A stretch of DNA of 64,000 bases from Euglena gracilis (GCA_039621445.1 CP154956.1:3323873-3387872); one strand, 5' to 3'; positions 45,500 to 55,175 are shown, numbered from the stretch's first letter. Numbers and translations: made by a program. The notes: generated by a model from the sequence alone, not told the origin.

Positions 45500-45990
45500 C
45501 GGGTTCCCTACATCAAAATAAAACGTAACGCTCAAAAAAATCATAAATGGGAGACGGTTGCGTCCACTATTTAACGGCCCCAAATAAGTCCCTTTGGTTT
45601 GATGATGTTCCACGTGGCAGCAACCCATTTATCTTTGAAATCTGGGGGTCCCCTTTTAATTACGTTAAAACCCCCTATAAAGCCATGAGCACTGATACAG
45701 TTGCCTCTATTACAAAAACATTTCTGGCCTAATATAGGTTCACCCCCCAGGTGTGTGGACGCCACTCCACCAGAGGGAAGGGTTTGATCGCTCAAAAAAT
45801 CAGCCCTTTCTGCCCAAGAAGTGTGTGAAATTGGTCAGTGGAGGGGGGTGCCGGGTTTTACAACCCATTATCAAAGACTTGGTGCCCAAGGTGCTTTGCA
45901 GAAGGCCCTGGCCCCCCTTTTGTCAGTGCACAATCGGGCCTCACAATGGAAAAGTGCGGAGCCCGAGGTGTCTCGTACTCCCTCGAGGAA
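45500..45990 (+). pseudogene. Tyrosine recombinase catalytic domain, DIRS-like
   Basis: One frame from about 45,500 reads through TAA codons at 45,526-45,528, 45,544-45,546 and 45,730-45,732. The stretch after the third reads QVCGRHSTRGKG, the H-x-x-R box of tyrosine recombinases. After a one-base shift at about 45,821, VCEIGQWRGV and FTTHYQRLGA follow. The Tyr in HYQRL is the expected nucleophile and GQW the usual preceding turn. The combination identifies the recombinase that replaces an integrase in DIRS elements. The tail is basic and merges with an inverted repeat. The three UAA codons lie inside otherwise coherent sequence. Confidence 0.7.
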
Positions 45991-46345
45991 AGCCGACCAA
46001 GGAGACAGGCACACCGGGGGGGAAGCACGAAGACACTGTGAGCACGACCCCCCCCATCATGTCAAAAAATTTGTCTTCAAACGGCCTCGGTCAGAAGATG
46101 TGGGCCAGAGGGGGAGGACCCCCCAGGGAAAAAGAAGCCACGTAGTCACCTCAGTGGACCATCAGCAGCCCACTCCGGCGAGGCGGCCCTAAGCGCAGGC
46201 ACATAACCCAGCGCGTCAAAACGATCACAACAAACCGCCGGCTAGCAAGGCATGGCCTCACAACGTCTTTGTGCTTCCCCCTCAGAGTCCCTTCCTCCCT
46301 GGTCGGCTTGCCTCGAGTGAGTAAGAAAAACGTACGTCCCTCACC
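45935..46345. repeat. Inverted repeat downstream of the tyrosine recombinase
   Basis: Words of about 45,955-46,050 (gaggaaagccgaccaagga, gggggaagcacgaagac) are complementary with mismatches to about 46,262-46,330 (gtctttgtgcttccccc, tccctggtcggcttgcctcgag), with about 200 bp between. A related copy sits at 14,262-14,452. This is probably the right terminal or internal complementary region of the DIRS-like element. Confidence 0.55.
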
Positions 46346-46399
46346 AGTTTTGTGACAGCTCCTCCTCCTGGGGAAGCCAACTTCGACATCCCGGCAAAG

Positions 46400-46764
46400 C
46401 TGAACTGTCGTGTCCCCCCCCTCTGCCAATCGAAAACCCCATTTTGTCGGAATTTGGGTCAGCAGGAAATTCTCAGATGATGGTGGCGCCGTCTGTCCAA
46501 GAGGTGGCTTGTTTTTGCCCAGTTTTTAGAGACGCCAATTTGTTTTACTGCGCCCCACAAGACTCCAGTTTCGTTAAGTTTTCGGAAGGCTTTCATCGTA
46601 TTTTGGCAGAAAAATTGACATTTTTAACGACAGACTCTTTGAAAACCATGTGCGGACGATTCTCCGCTTCCAAGGATGTTTTTGACACCGAAGGTATATT
46701 TTTGCCATTCCTGACCCCAGCCGTACCGAGTGGTCGGCAGAAAGGAAAATCACCCGGATGGTGA
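46400..46764 (+). CDS. Hypothetical protein fragment
   Basis: About 115 codons open, with a well-mixed composition: a Cys/Phe-rich patch (ACFCPVF, LFYCAPQ) followed by a helix-like stretch (FSEGFHRILAEKLTFL). No start codon of its own is obvious, because the frame is open upstream, and no family was recognised. It could be an exon or a remnant of the neighbouring element. Confidence 0.25.
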
Positions 46765-47559
46765 ATCCCCCCGACCACTCGTATGGGAAAGGACTGGATT
46801 TTTGGTGGGGAGAAGGCTAAGCCCGAGGATTGACTTGTGCGGAGTCGACCAAACCCCCCCCATATGAAGGCTGGTGGTCGTATTTTTAATCGTCAGCGAA
46901 GCGTACTTTTGGGCTTTTTAATAGGAGCGCAAGGCGGACGACCCCTCCCGGAATCAGTTTGGTCCTTTACCCAATGCTTCCCTTAGACAGCCAAGGCGCC
47001 ACTTGGGACCACGTGCCATTTTTTGGAGGCAATGGACAGTTTTTATACGCTAAAAGCGGCAACGGGTGTGGGGATGGATGCAAAGCCACGCAACCTAAAT
47101 TTTAGGTTGGAGAAGTGTGAGTGCAAACGGTTAGGGACCTGGGGGGTTGAATACACCATGTCTTGGGTAACGTGGTGGTGAGCGCCCGGCTGGGAGCCGG
47201 GAGCGCATACCTTGGATGGTTTCGGGGCAGATGATCCAGAAAAGCATGCATTTAGCGCGGTGGGAAAGGGTTATGTTTACTCCCCCCTTTCTAATCTCAG
47301 GTGGGTCTTTGTGTTCACGTTGTTCGGATCATCTGATTGTATCGAATTGAATCTTTTGATCACATTATCGTGGACTATTTGTTATTTGCTATTTGGCATT
47401 ACCATTGGCATTGTTAAGTTTTTAGAGTTGACAAGCATAAGTTGCACGTCGCACCTACTCACGCACCTTGAACAACTCCCAAAGTACTTTCCCCGATGCC
47501 TTCCACTTTTTGTGCAATCGTTTTTTTTATTTTAGGAAATGGATATCCAATTAAAAGGA
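46765..47559. other. Spacer, probably including the start of the next element's 5' LTR
   Basis: No gene recognised. A perfect 7-bp stem, CCCGGCT-GGG-AGCCGGG, lies at about 47,187-47,203. A 107-codon frame (47,212-47,535) is hydrophobic but has no homologue I recognise. Confidence 0.35.
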
Positions 47560-47630
47560 AATGCAAATCGATCCTACGCATCCTAGGGGAAACGGAGGCA
47601 CAGAAGGTTCCTCCGTCTTAGGACTTAACA
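47560..47630 (+). repeat. 3' end of the 5' LTR of element B (start not determined)
   Basis: The sequence before the PBS ends in CTTAACA, and a CA end at 47,629-47,630 is followed directly by a tRNA-Met-like PBS. No second LTR copy was found in the window, so the LTR start is unknown. Confidence 0.5.
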
Positions 47631-47643
47631 TTGTACGCAGAGG
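47631..47643 (+). other. Primer-binding site of element B
   Basis: TTGTACGCAGAGG differs at one base from the PBS TGGTACGCAGAGG of the element at 19.6-23.9 kb. Confidence 0.6.
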
Positions 47644-47767
47644 TTCCTATCTGGAAAATCACCCCTGTGATCTGAGGCATGGAAAGAGTAGTGGTTAATT
47701 CGCCTTTTCAACAAAACTTCCTGCAATATCCCTAATAGAGACTGTCTCTGGGCATTTCGAGGGGGGT

Positions 47768-48360
47768 GTGGAAAATCCCTCCAAAGACGTGCTCAAATCG
47801 GTGATTAGCAACACCTATCCTTCAGAGGATTCCATAACGGAGACCAAGCCAAATTTCCTTGGTGAAGTTCGGGAGGTTTTTGAGCAAGGTCAAGTAGGGA
47901 CTCAAGGCAATTATTTCTGCCATAATGAGGGAGGTGATTTTGAAAATCTCCCCTATGATCTTGGTTTCGGCTGTGACGGGGGTTGTGACTTTGAACACCC
48001 CTCGTGTCCACAGCTCCTCAATCAAGATGGTTTCATATGGCAACCAATTCAAGACAGAGTCCAAATGGCCTGAAAGGCCCTTGTGATTGGCCCAATCAGA
48101 GCTGTGACCAACCCCTTCCCCATCGGTAAGCCCCTCCTCCACCTCCCTTTGCATACCCAGTCACCGTGGATTGGAACACGGTAGCTAGGGTGTGCATGAT
48201 TAGGGTAGCCGAGGAGGGGGGAAAACGGAGGAAGAAAACCCCTCCCATTTGGACCCCCCGGATTATCGAAGCAAAGATCTGGAGGTGCCATAAATTTGTG
48301 AAAGACCCACCGAAAGTTCTGCGACCAGTGTTCAAAACTTTGCCGATCTGATGGCAAGGG
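47768..48360 (+). pseudogene. gag: Gag N-terminal region of element B
   Basis: Two frames. 47,768-48,060 is acidic with several Cys, Asp and Gly. After a frame change at about 48,060 the second frame reads through a TAA at 48,127-48,129 into Pro-rich and then ordered sequence (YPVTVDWNTVARVCMIRVAEE, KIWRCHKFVKDPP) up to about 48,350. Another frame change follows. No known domain. The position and the following coiled coil fit a gag N-terminus. Confidence 0.45.
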
Positions 48361-48822
48361 GGGTTGCAAATCAAGGACATTTCAACCCTTTCGACGTTGG
48401 TGCAAAATACCAATGCTGAATGTCAGGCCCAAAAGCTCCAAATCCACTCTGTAGAGGAAGGAGTGGAAAGGGGGTGCCAAGGAGGCCATGTTTCCTTCGG
48501 CCGAGGGGAAAAGGGGGCCCAAAATGTGCAATCGTTGGGGACCGAAGTCATTTCAAAAAAGCAAACCATGGAATCATTCCGGTTGGGACTGGAAGAATTT
48601 GAGAATGAGGTCCATCAGAGTTTCCATGATGTGCGGGGGGAAATCCAAGAAACGTGGAGAGAACTTTCCGAGGAAATGGGTGGTGAAATACAGACCATGA
48701 ATGCTTCGTGGGACAAAAAATTGAAGGACACCATCCAAAAGGACAGTTTACGGGACCAACTACACATTTTCAGCAAAAGGAAGCAGGCGAGAAGCAAGTG
48801 GCTCAAATGGGGACATTCATAG
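48361..48822 (+). CDS. gag: Gag coiled-coil segment of element B
   Basis: About 150 codons. The second half (48,560-48,800) is heptad-like and charged (FRLGLEEFENEVHQ, GEIQETWRELSEEMGGEI). It corresponds to the coiled coils in the other two gags here. It ends at a stop in a region with further frame changes. Confidence 0.55.
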   Translation, partial: GLQIKDISTLSTLVQNTNAECQAQKLQIHSVEEGVERGCQGGHVSFGRGEKGAQNVQSLGTEVISKKQTMESFRLGLEEFENEVHQSFHDVRGEIQETWRELSEEMGGEIQTMNASWDKKLKDTIQKDSLRDQLHIFSKRKQARSKWLKWGHS

Positions 48823-49600
48823 ACACCGCAATTTGATCCTTGGGAGCAAGGATCGAACAAGTTGAGGCGGGTGTGGGAAGCCTACCCATCTTGCGAGAGT
48901 CATGGGGGTTTTGACCCAGAAGGTCCAATTCTTGCATGAGAGAACGTCGGGATTGGAGAGTGCCTTGGGCAGGCTCCAACCTCTTGTAGGGGCCCTCGTC
49001 AACCAAGTGCAGGAGCTGCAAGTTCGGCGAGAAGCCAAGGCCCCCACCGAAGCCAAGTCCCCAACGGAAGCCAGGGGTCCAATCGAAGCCAAGGCCCTAC
49101 AGAAGCCACGCTTCCGACAGAAGCCAAGCCCTCAGCCCTGCCGACTTGTTCGACAAGTACAGCTGTTTCTATGGTGCAGCCCTAAGCAGCAGCAACTGCG
49201 GTGATCACAGGTGTGTGGGGCAACCCATGGAGTTGGCTCCCCCGATCCAAAGAATAAATCCCGCTACAAACCCCAAACACGAGGACCAGGCAAAAAAATC
49301 TCCCCGGGTGATGCAGTTGGAAAGTGATATTCTGAAGTTGAGGGAAGAAATGGAAGCTTTTCGAATCCAACGCAAGGGGGAATTGTGACCCCCACCGTTG
49401 CAAGATTTGGGGAACGGAACCAGTGATTCGGGTCGAAGTTCAGGTGCTGCTTTTTCGAACAACCCGAAAAAGGGTTGTTCTTCAACTCAAACCACCACTG
49501 CAAGACTGGTTCCACCGAAACCCATTGTTCAAATCTCACAGGCACCTTCCAGTTTCATGCCCATGAACACTGCTTTTTCTTTTGCACCTAGCCCAAACAA
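48823..49600 (+). pseudogene. gag: Gag linker of element B, several frames
   Basis: Short open pieces separated by stops and frameshifts: helix-like pieces at about 48,830-48,900 and 49,290-49,385 (VMQLESDILKLREEME), a Lys/Pro/Ala repeat (tandem gaagccaag units, 49,030-49,130), and a Ser/Pro-rich piece up to 49,600. Read as the decayed linker before the capsid. Confidence 0.45.
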
Positions 49601-49986
49601 ATTTGAGAGCATGGGTCCCCAAACCCATGTCATTCAATGGCACATTGAACCCAATTATGGAAGAGGTTTGGCGACAAATGGAAAAAGCTCGATTTTCGGT
49701 GTTGGTGCAAGATGCCCCCGAACTTGAAAGAAAATGGGAGGAGCTGGAAAGCAATTTCCACGAAACCTCCCCCCGCCATCTCTCCGATTTTGCCACGTTG
49801 ATGGAATTTCGCAGCTGCCTCGACGAGACAACATCCCTAAAACTGAAAACACGAATGAGTAGGGACAGGAATATGACCTACAAAAGTTTCCGGGAAGAGT
49901 TTCGGAGAGAGTTTGGGGTGAATACCCTCCAACAAACAACAAACAACAAGGGTTCGCATTTCCCTCCCCCGGAATCTCATGGGTGA
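49601..49986 (+). CDS. gag: Gag capsid domain of element B
   Basis: The frame gives PMSFNGTLNPIMEEVWRQM, then WEELESNFHE, LSDFATLMEFRSCLDETTSLKL and YKSFREEFRREFGV. This is the spacing and residue pattern of a Ty3-type capsid (compare PKFSGKSQDWQQF and LLEDCLDETSKKILKLHL in the 60-kb gag). The length of about 125 codons is short for a capsid, because its start lies in another frame. It assembles the particle. Confidence 0.65.
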
Positions 49987-50590
49987 ACCGTTTCTCCAGG
50001 AGTTGGGGCGGGTGATTGGACACCGACTCCCGAGGAACCATGAGGGGGTGGGGAGTTATGTGTTTGAGTGTCACGACCAAGCTGAACGGGATCAATTCTT
50101 GGCTTTGGATGGGTTCCTCATGGATGGCCTGAAGGTTTCGGCAACCTGTCATGAATGTGATGAAATTTTTGAATTTGTCACATCATTCCTGCGGACGGAG
50201 CAGGAGTACGTTGCCACTCGGAATGCATATGGGTTGAAGGAAAAGCCAAAATTCTCCTCCCCAGCAAACGTGCGGGACTTTGTTGACTACCCTCCCAAGA
50301 ACGGTGGGGGTGAAAGCACCAAGAAAGGTTCTCCGACCAAAGGGAAAGCTTCTCGGAAGCCGAAGTGGGGAGGGAAACCATCCTCCCAGGGAAAGGGCCC
50401 AAGTACAAAATCTCCGTCGTCCAAGGGGGAGTGCTTCACTTGCAAAAAGGCGGGCAGGGAGTTCATCCGTGAGTTCAAAAAATGCTCGTTTGCACAAAAG
50501 GCTCGTTCGGGGGGTTGGGCTCCAATGTCGGAGGAAAGGGGGCCGAAGGGGGTGAAAGAAACTCAACCCATCGCCCAATCCTCTGAGTAG
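49979..50590 (+). CDS. gag: Gag RRM-like domain and degenerate zinc knuckle of element B
   Basis: Residues 1-85 (FLQELGRVIGHRL, GSYVFECHDQAERDQFLALD, GLKVSATCHECDE, then SFLRTEQEYVATRN) follow the strand-helix-strand-strand-helix-strand plan of an RRM-like fold. They align with SESLGRILGKRPS..GEFEIIFPDISAYEKV..NVLFQVQEIE in the 61.7-kb gag. After a Lys/Gly/Ser-rich linker, CFTCKKAGREFIREFKKC at about residue 153 looks like a CCHC zinc knuckle that has lost its His and third Cys. The frame ends with TAG at 50,588-50,590 and remains readable beyond it. Confidence 0.6.
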   Translation: MGEPFLQELGRVIGHRLPRNHEGVGSYVFECHDQAERDQFLALDGFLMDGLKVSATCHECDEIFEFVTSFLRTEQEYVATRNAYGLKEKPKFSSPANVRDFVDYPPKNGGGESTKKGSPTKGKASRKPKWGGKPSSQGKGPSTKSPSSKGECFTCKKAGREFIREFKKCSFAQKARSGGWAPMSEERGPKGVKETQPIAQSSE

Positions 50591-50838
50591 GGGGGTCAGA
50601 GCCATTCGGGAGCTGGTTCTGCAAATTCAAGTCTCCCATCCAGGGGGGGGGATGTTTTGTCTGCTTCAACCCCTCCTTGTTTGACACGTGTGACAACCGC
50701 TCTCCCCGTGTATGGGGGCAATGTCGGAGGCCTCTTAATCAAAACCACCCGCACCATCATCAGATGAACCATCGCCTGAGGAAGAGGAGGCAGTCGGACA
50801 TCTTTTGATGGAAATGAAAAATTTGATAGCACTCGAAA

Positions 50839-52138
50839 CAAGGTTAGGTTTTGTTTTTGTATTTTTGGGGGGGTCCCAAAATCGGCCCAAATTTTTTGGG
50901 GGGGTACCCAAAAATCAAATTTTGGGTCTCCACTGACAATGAGAGAAAACCACGGGAAACAATGGTCGACAGCCGCAAAGTCACAAAGGGGAAGCCGCTC
51001 AGAGTTGTCCTGAACACTCCCCGCCTGCTCGAAACGCTTTCTGGCGTTTCTTTTTTCAATAGTCAGACCTTCCCCCTCCCAGTTAGTTCAGTTAGTTTAC
51101 TTAGTACAATTTTGGATCCAGATTTTTTTTGGGGCAACAAGGCCTTTCAAAATGTCCAAAATGCAATTTTCTGTTGGAGAAATGTAAACCCCCCCCCCAA
51201 ATAATACCCCCCGGGGTATTATTTTTTCGCCCGAAGTGCCGGCCTGAGGGGGGGGGGGTATTATTTGGGGGGGTATTATTTCCCAAAAATTTTCGAAACT
51301 TTTCGAAGTCCCGTAGGAGCAAAAATAGCGCCAAAACCCTCCTTGGGGTCATTTTTTGTACTTTCTCATGACATTTAGCATTTTTTTGGTGGCCAGATGA
51401 TCCAGAAAAATCGATCTTTTTCGTACTTTGTTGTCAGAGATTTCGACTTTTATGTACATTTTCACGTCAAAAATCCGGGCCTTCTGCACGAAACCGGGAG
51501 GGGGGTATTATTTCGGTGGCCGAAGTCGGACCCCGAGGGGGGGGGTGTACTATTGGGGGGTAATATTTGAGGGGAGGGTTTACAATAATCACACCCCCCT
51601 TCCCCCCCCAATCAGAGGCCACAATTCTGGAGGGCATGATTTTTCCTCCGAAAATAACAATCTGGATTCCAACGATCACCCCTTATCAGAATCCACAATT
51701 TCGTTGTACCATCCCCCCCCAGTATAAACACCGGCCTTGCATAAGCACTGCCCCCCCCAGTGCGCTTCCATCCTTTTGGACGTGTTGGACAGGAATCCTG
51801 CTTTCCACACGGGGGGTCGGTGGTTCGATTCCGGCTGCAGCCCAAGAGATTATTTAAGGCCGCACCCCTGGGGAGGGGGGGTTTGGGGAGGTTCTGGCCG
51901 GACCCCCCCCGTGAGGCCCAGAGGGGGGTGAGATATACTTTTTGGCGCCGCAGGAGCAGAACATTTTTAAAAAAATGGCTTTCCTTGGCCAAAATCGATC
52001 TTTTCTTGGTGGTTAAGGGTTAGGGGTTAAATTTTTCAAAGAGGGGGTCCCAAAAATACAAATTTTTCGTGTTTTTGGGGGAAGTACCCAAAAAACAAAA
52101 TTTTTGGGGGGGGACCGAAAACCTAAAACCCAACCTTG
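50839..52138. mobile_element. Non-autonomous DNA transposon (1,300 bp) inside element B
   Basis: The termini CAAGGTTAGGTTTT (50,839) and its inverse AAAACCCAACCTTG (ending 52,138) match at 13 of 14 bases, with weaker pairing further in. CTCGAAA is present directly outside both ends (50,832-50,838 and 52,139-52,145), a 7-bp target duplication. Removing the element plus one duplication rejoins the gag-protease frame of element B in phase (NLIALE then NSAGE). There is no transposase. The interior has poly-C/G blocks with caaataataccccc words and a tRNA-like segment at about 51,766-51,840. The CAAGG terminus is compatible with hAT-type ends, but a 7-bp duplication leaves the superfamily open. Confidence 0.85.
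51766..51840 (+). other. tRNA-like segment with a perfect B-box
   Basis: GGTTCGATTCC (51,822-51,832) equals the Pol III B-box consensus. An A-box-like TGGACGTGTTGG lies about 40 bases upstream, and a 7-nt TTTCCAC loop flanked by partly complementary bases could form an anticodon arm. The acceptor stem does not pair, so it is not called a functional tRNA. Confidence 0.35.
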
Positions 52139-52564
52139 CTCGAAAATTCGGCTGGTGAAACCATCCGGGAGGTTTTGTGTGAGTGGCGGTTAATGGCTTT
52201 GAAGGCGGGGTGGGTGAAGGAGGTCCATTTGTTTCCTTTAACCAAAATTGATGTCTTGTGTGGTTCCCAGGAAATTCGGGCCTTTGTCGACACTGGGGCA
52301 GAAGTTTGCTTGGTGACAAGAAATTGGCTTCCCTGTTCATTTTTCGCTCCATCGGCAAAACCCGTCAACTTGGTTGAGGCCAACAACCAAAGGGTGAAGG
52401 GCGGGTCGGATGAGGCCTTGGTGGAATTACAATTTTCAAGGGTGGTGCAAGACGCCAAAAATGCGGTTGTTGTGGGGGGATGGCTCGAATGGAGTCTACG
52501 ATGGTCCCCTCCCTGCGAGGACACCACAAATCCAGCAACCGAACAACCATCGAAGAAACCTTGA
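52139..52564 (+). CDS. pol: Retropepsin of element B
   Basis: In phase with the gag tail once the DNA transposon is removed. The active site is IRAFVDTGAEVCLVTRNWLP (about 52,280-52,335), the canonical D-T-G-A flanked by hydrophobic strands. The second half has hydrophobic VELQFSRVV and AVVVGGW segments but no clear ILG-x-x-W loop. The frame ends with TGA at 52,562-52,564. Here the protease lies upstream of the methyltransferase, the reverse of the order in element A. It would process the polyprotein. Confidence 0.75.
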   Translation, partial: LENSAGETIREVLCEWRLMALKAGWVKEVHLFPLTKIDVLCGSQEIRAFVDTGAEVCLVTRNWLPCSFFAPSAKPVNLVEANNQRVKGGSDEALVELQFSRVVQDAKNAVVVGGWLEWSLRWSPPCEDTTNPATEQPSKKP

Positions 52565-52668
52565 ACCCCGTGTTTTCTTGACACCACACTCAAATTCCTT
52601 TCTGCCACCCACACATAGGAGAGGATCACATCCTCCTCTATGTCGGCCTCATATAAAAGCGTAGGAAT

Positions 52669-53472
52669 TTGTCCATTCAGGCGATCCACAGTTTTCGTCC
52701 CAAAGCTTTGTATCTTTTTTCCGGCACAGGGAGTGTCGGAAAAGTATTGCGGGACCACAGATACGAAGTGATATCCGTGGATGTGGATTCAAAGTGGACC
52801 CCACCCTATGTGTGGATATTTCAACCTGGGATTACGAGAAAAGTTTTTCTCCAGGTGTATTTGAAATTGTGACCGCATACAGTCCCTGTACCGAATTCAG
52901 TTTGGCCTTGAGCCGTAGGCCGAGACGGTTGTAGCCGGCTCTGGCATTGGTGCGAAAAACACCTGAGATTATCAAGTTTTTGAGACCCAAGGTTTGGTGG
53001 TTGGAGACCCCCCGAGCGGGAATCCTTGCCCGGCATGCTCTTTTGGCGAATTTTCAAGTTTTGGATGCGGATCATTGCAAATTTGAGAGCTGGGGATACT
53101 ACCCACCAGATTTTTTGGGAGTCAGCATTTGCTTTCACTGCCCAATGTCGTTTGTGATCATTCGACGTGCCCCAATTTGGTTGAGAAGGATCCCGACCAC
53201 CCAAACCAGCTTCGAGCACACAAGGCTAAGCTTGGAGGGGCAAATGAGAGTGCGAAAAAGGAGCTCACCTATTGTTTTACTTGCCATTTGGTGGAATATG
53301 TGTGTCGTTTCACCTCGGCAAGGAAAAAGTTTTGGGGGGCGGACCGCGTTTTGGACTCACCCCGAGCTTTGACTGCGGACGGGGAAGCCGAGTCCGAAAA
53401 TGAGAATTTGGTGTATCCAATGCCCAACTGTACAGATGGTTTTCTCGGGGAAGGTGATTCTTTGATTCACCC
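52669..53472 (+). pseudogene. C5-cytosine-methyltransferase-like domain of element B
   Basis: The frame from 52,669 gives YLFSGTGSVGKVL (SAM motif I) and YEVISVDVDSKW. A one-base shift near 52,805 leads to VDISTWDY, SPGVFEIV and TAYSPCTEFSLAL (catalytic Pro-Cys retained, one Pro replaced by Ser). A TAG follows at about 52,921, then VRKTPEIIKFLRPKVWWLETPRAGIL (ENP reads ETP) and VLDADHCKFESWGYYPPDF. A second shift near 53,125 leads to NVVCDHSTCPNLVEKD and YCFTCHLVEYVC, matching the C-terminal part in element A. It is clearly the same family, decayed by two frameshifts. It is cut at 53,472 by the next LTR element. Confidence 0.75.
53469..53472. other. Target-site duplication ACCC (left copy)
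   Basis: ACCC precedes the TGTGG end at 53,473 and recurs at 57,405-57,408 after the other LTR. Confidence 0.6.
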
Positions 53473-53850
53473 TGTGGCATTGGACATTTCCCTGCCTTTC
53501 AGATGAATTAGGCTGCGCCAGATAATGCGTGCTCTGCACACGTAATTTTGTTTTTTTCTGTACAGTGAAACCCACTGAGTTGATTGCTGGGCCCATGGGT
53601 CGTGGCCCCCTGCAATATATATCTGGATCATGGGACTGACTGAGGACCTGGAGATTTGAGTTTTATGCTGTGGTGGAAGTTTGAAAAGTTGAAATGGAAG
53701 TTGCCGGCCGATGGATGGGAAGGCAAATCCCAAGGCAAAGGCAAAACCCAAGGCGAAGCCGAAGGCAGCCAAACAGGCGGCCCGGGGTCGGGCGGCGGAA
53801 AAGGTGTGGATTGCGAAAAGAGCCCACACCCCGGCGCCGCCCCTGTTTCA
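53473..53850 (+). repeat. 5' LTR of the LARD-like element
   Basis: Copy of 57,025-57,404 with substitutions and short indels. It contains the start of a Lys/Ala/Pro-rich frame. Confidence 0.85.
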
Positions 53851-54316
53851 CAATCAACTCATCTGTGACGACCAGGCGGATGACACAGTGGAGCATGCTG
53901 GACTGGTTCATGCACCAGTGGTGCATCCTGGCGCTGGACATGGTCAACATGTTCAAGGCGTACATTTGGATCATTTGGGCCATGCCGCAAGTGCACATGG
54001 GGTGCATGCTGCAGATTGCTCGGATGCACAAGGGGTGCATGCTGCAGATGCCCCACATGCACATGGGGTGCATCCTGGGGCTGGCCTGACTAGAGACTCA
54101 GATGACAGAGGTGTGCATGCAGTGGCTGCCACGTCAGGGCACGTGGTGGATGCCCTGGCCCGGCATGCAGAAGTTGGACATGATGGAGGCACGACCCGGC
54201 CCTGTACAACCGCTCAGGGTGTGGCCACTCAGAAAGCCGGCTGTGCTTCGTCCGCCGAGAGAGGGTCCCCCCAGCAGAGCTTCGGCAGCTGTTGGGTCAC
54301 ACAGCATGGGACATGA
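53711..54316 (+). CDS. Lys/Ala/Pro-rich then His/Gly/Ala repeat frame starting in the LTR
   Basis: The first 30 residues are highly basic (KAKAKPKAKPKAAK), reminiscent of histone H1-type tails or nuclear localisation signals. They are encoded inside the LTR and therefore exist twice (also at 57,265). Beyond the LTR the frame turns into repeats such as GVHAAD and HAHGVHPGAG, which come from a tandem gcacatggggtgcat DNA repeat, and other frames are open there too. The basic peptide may be real; the rest is probably repeat artefact. No catalytic motif. Confidence 0.3.
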   Translation: MDGKANPKAKAKPKAKPKAAKQAARGRAAEKVWIAKRAHTPAPPLFHNQLICDDQADDTVEHAGLVHAPVVHPGAGHGQHVQGVHLDHLGHAASAHGVHAADCSDAQGVHAADAPHAHGVHPGAGLTRDSDDRGVHAVAATSGHVVDALARHAEVGHDGGTTRPCTTAQGVATQKAGCASSAERGSPQQSFGSCWVTQHGT

Positions 54317-55175
54317 CGACATTGGGCATGCCGACATCGAGGATGACGGCATTGGGCATGCAGCTGGCGACCACAGCAGTGCTTCGGCCGCTGGGGGTCG
54401 AGGACCGATGGAGATCCAAACCGCCAGCCGTGCTGCGGCCGCTGTGGTCCCTGAGTTCTCCAACGTGGGTGACGTACCGATGGAGATCTAAACCTCCCGC
54501 CGTGCTTCGGCCGCTGGGGTCCCTGAGTCCTGGCGGCGATTGGAATCCCACCGAGGCAAGGACGGAAGTGTGATGGATTTTGCTGGGCTGATCTTGGATG
54601 CCACTGTGAGTTGAGTGGCAGCCAGCCTAATCTGCGCGGCCAGTACATCTCCGAAGGACGGAGGCTCCTCCTGCAGCAGTGGACGAGTCCACAGCGGAGT
54701 CTCGACGACTGCCCGTGCAGTACGAGCAGGAAGCCCGAGTTCGACATTCGGATGCGCTGTCGGAGATGAGGCCGCTGACGAAGACGGAGAAGCGGAAGAG
54801 GCGGAAGGACCGCCTGCTCCACCACCAGGGATGGTGGGAGTGAGAGGGGGGAGTGGCCGAACCGAAGACGCGGCCCGGGTAACGGGCGAAGAGTCTGCCC
54901 CGATAGCCCTCCTGTTTAGAGTTGGCCTGCATTTTGGGGTCCCCCTCCTGGTGAATTACCACCCCAGGTTTGGGGTGAATGCGTGTTTTGGGTATTCTCG
55001 AGTGACAAATGACCCATTTGGTGTGTTTCGAACCCCGGTGGGGGGGTACGTATGTCGTTTTCTGAATAAAATGACCCAGCTGCTGTGTTTCGACCGAGGT
55101 GGGGGGGTACATTACCGTTTTCAGAATGAGATGACCCATCTGGTGTGTTTCGACCCCAGGAGTGGGGGGTACATT
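53851..55175 (+). other. Interior of the LARD-like element, left part
   Basis: Low-complexity and tandem repeats: gcatg-rich units (53,890-54,090), an approximately 75-bp unit (cgatggagatc, ccgtgct(g/t)cggccgctg, tccctgag) at about 54,380-54,540, and an approximately 60-bp unit (tgtgtttcga, ggtggggggg, tacat, gaatgagatgaccca) at 54,990-55,175. No domain seen. Confidence 0.55.
55172..55175. other. Target-site duplication CATT (left copy) of the TRIM
   Basis: CATT here and at 56,197-56,200. Confidence 0.65.

Larger units (their letters stand above)
47644..50838 (+). mobile_element. Ty3-like retroelement B with methyltransferase, left part
   Basis: Gag part of a plus-oriented element whose protease and methyltransferase lie at 52,139-53,472. 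It is split by a 1,300-bp DNA transposon, then by a 3.9-kb LTR element. No RT or integrase is seen before the window moves on to the 58.7-kb element, so it is truncated or continues only as remnants (57,405-57,960). Confidence 0.7.

Noticed and set aside
47212-47535. 107-codon hydrophobic frame as a membrane protein gene
   Set aside because: Open frame without a recognisable domain or supporting context; it lies where the 5' LTR of element B is expected.
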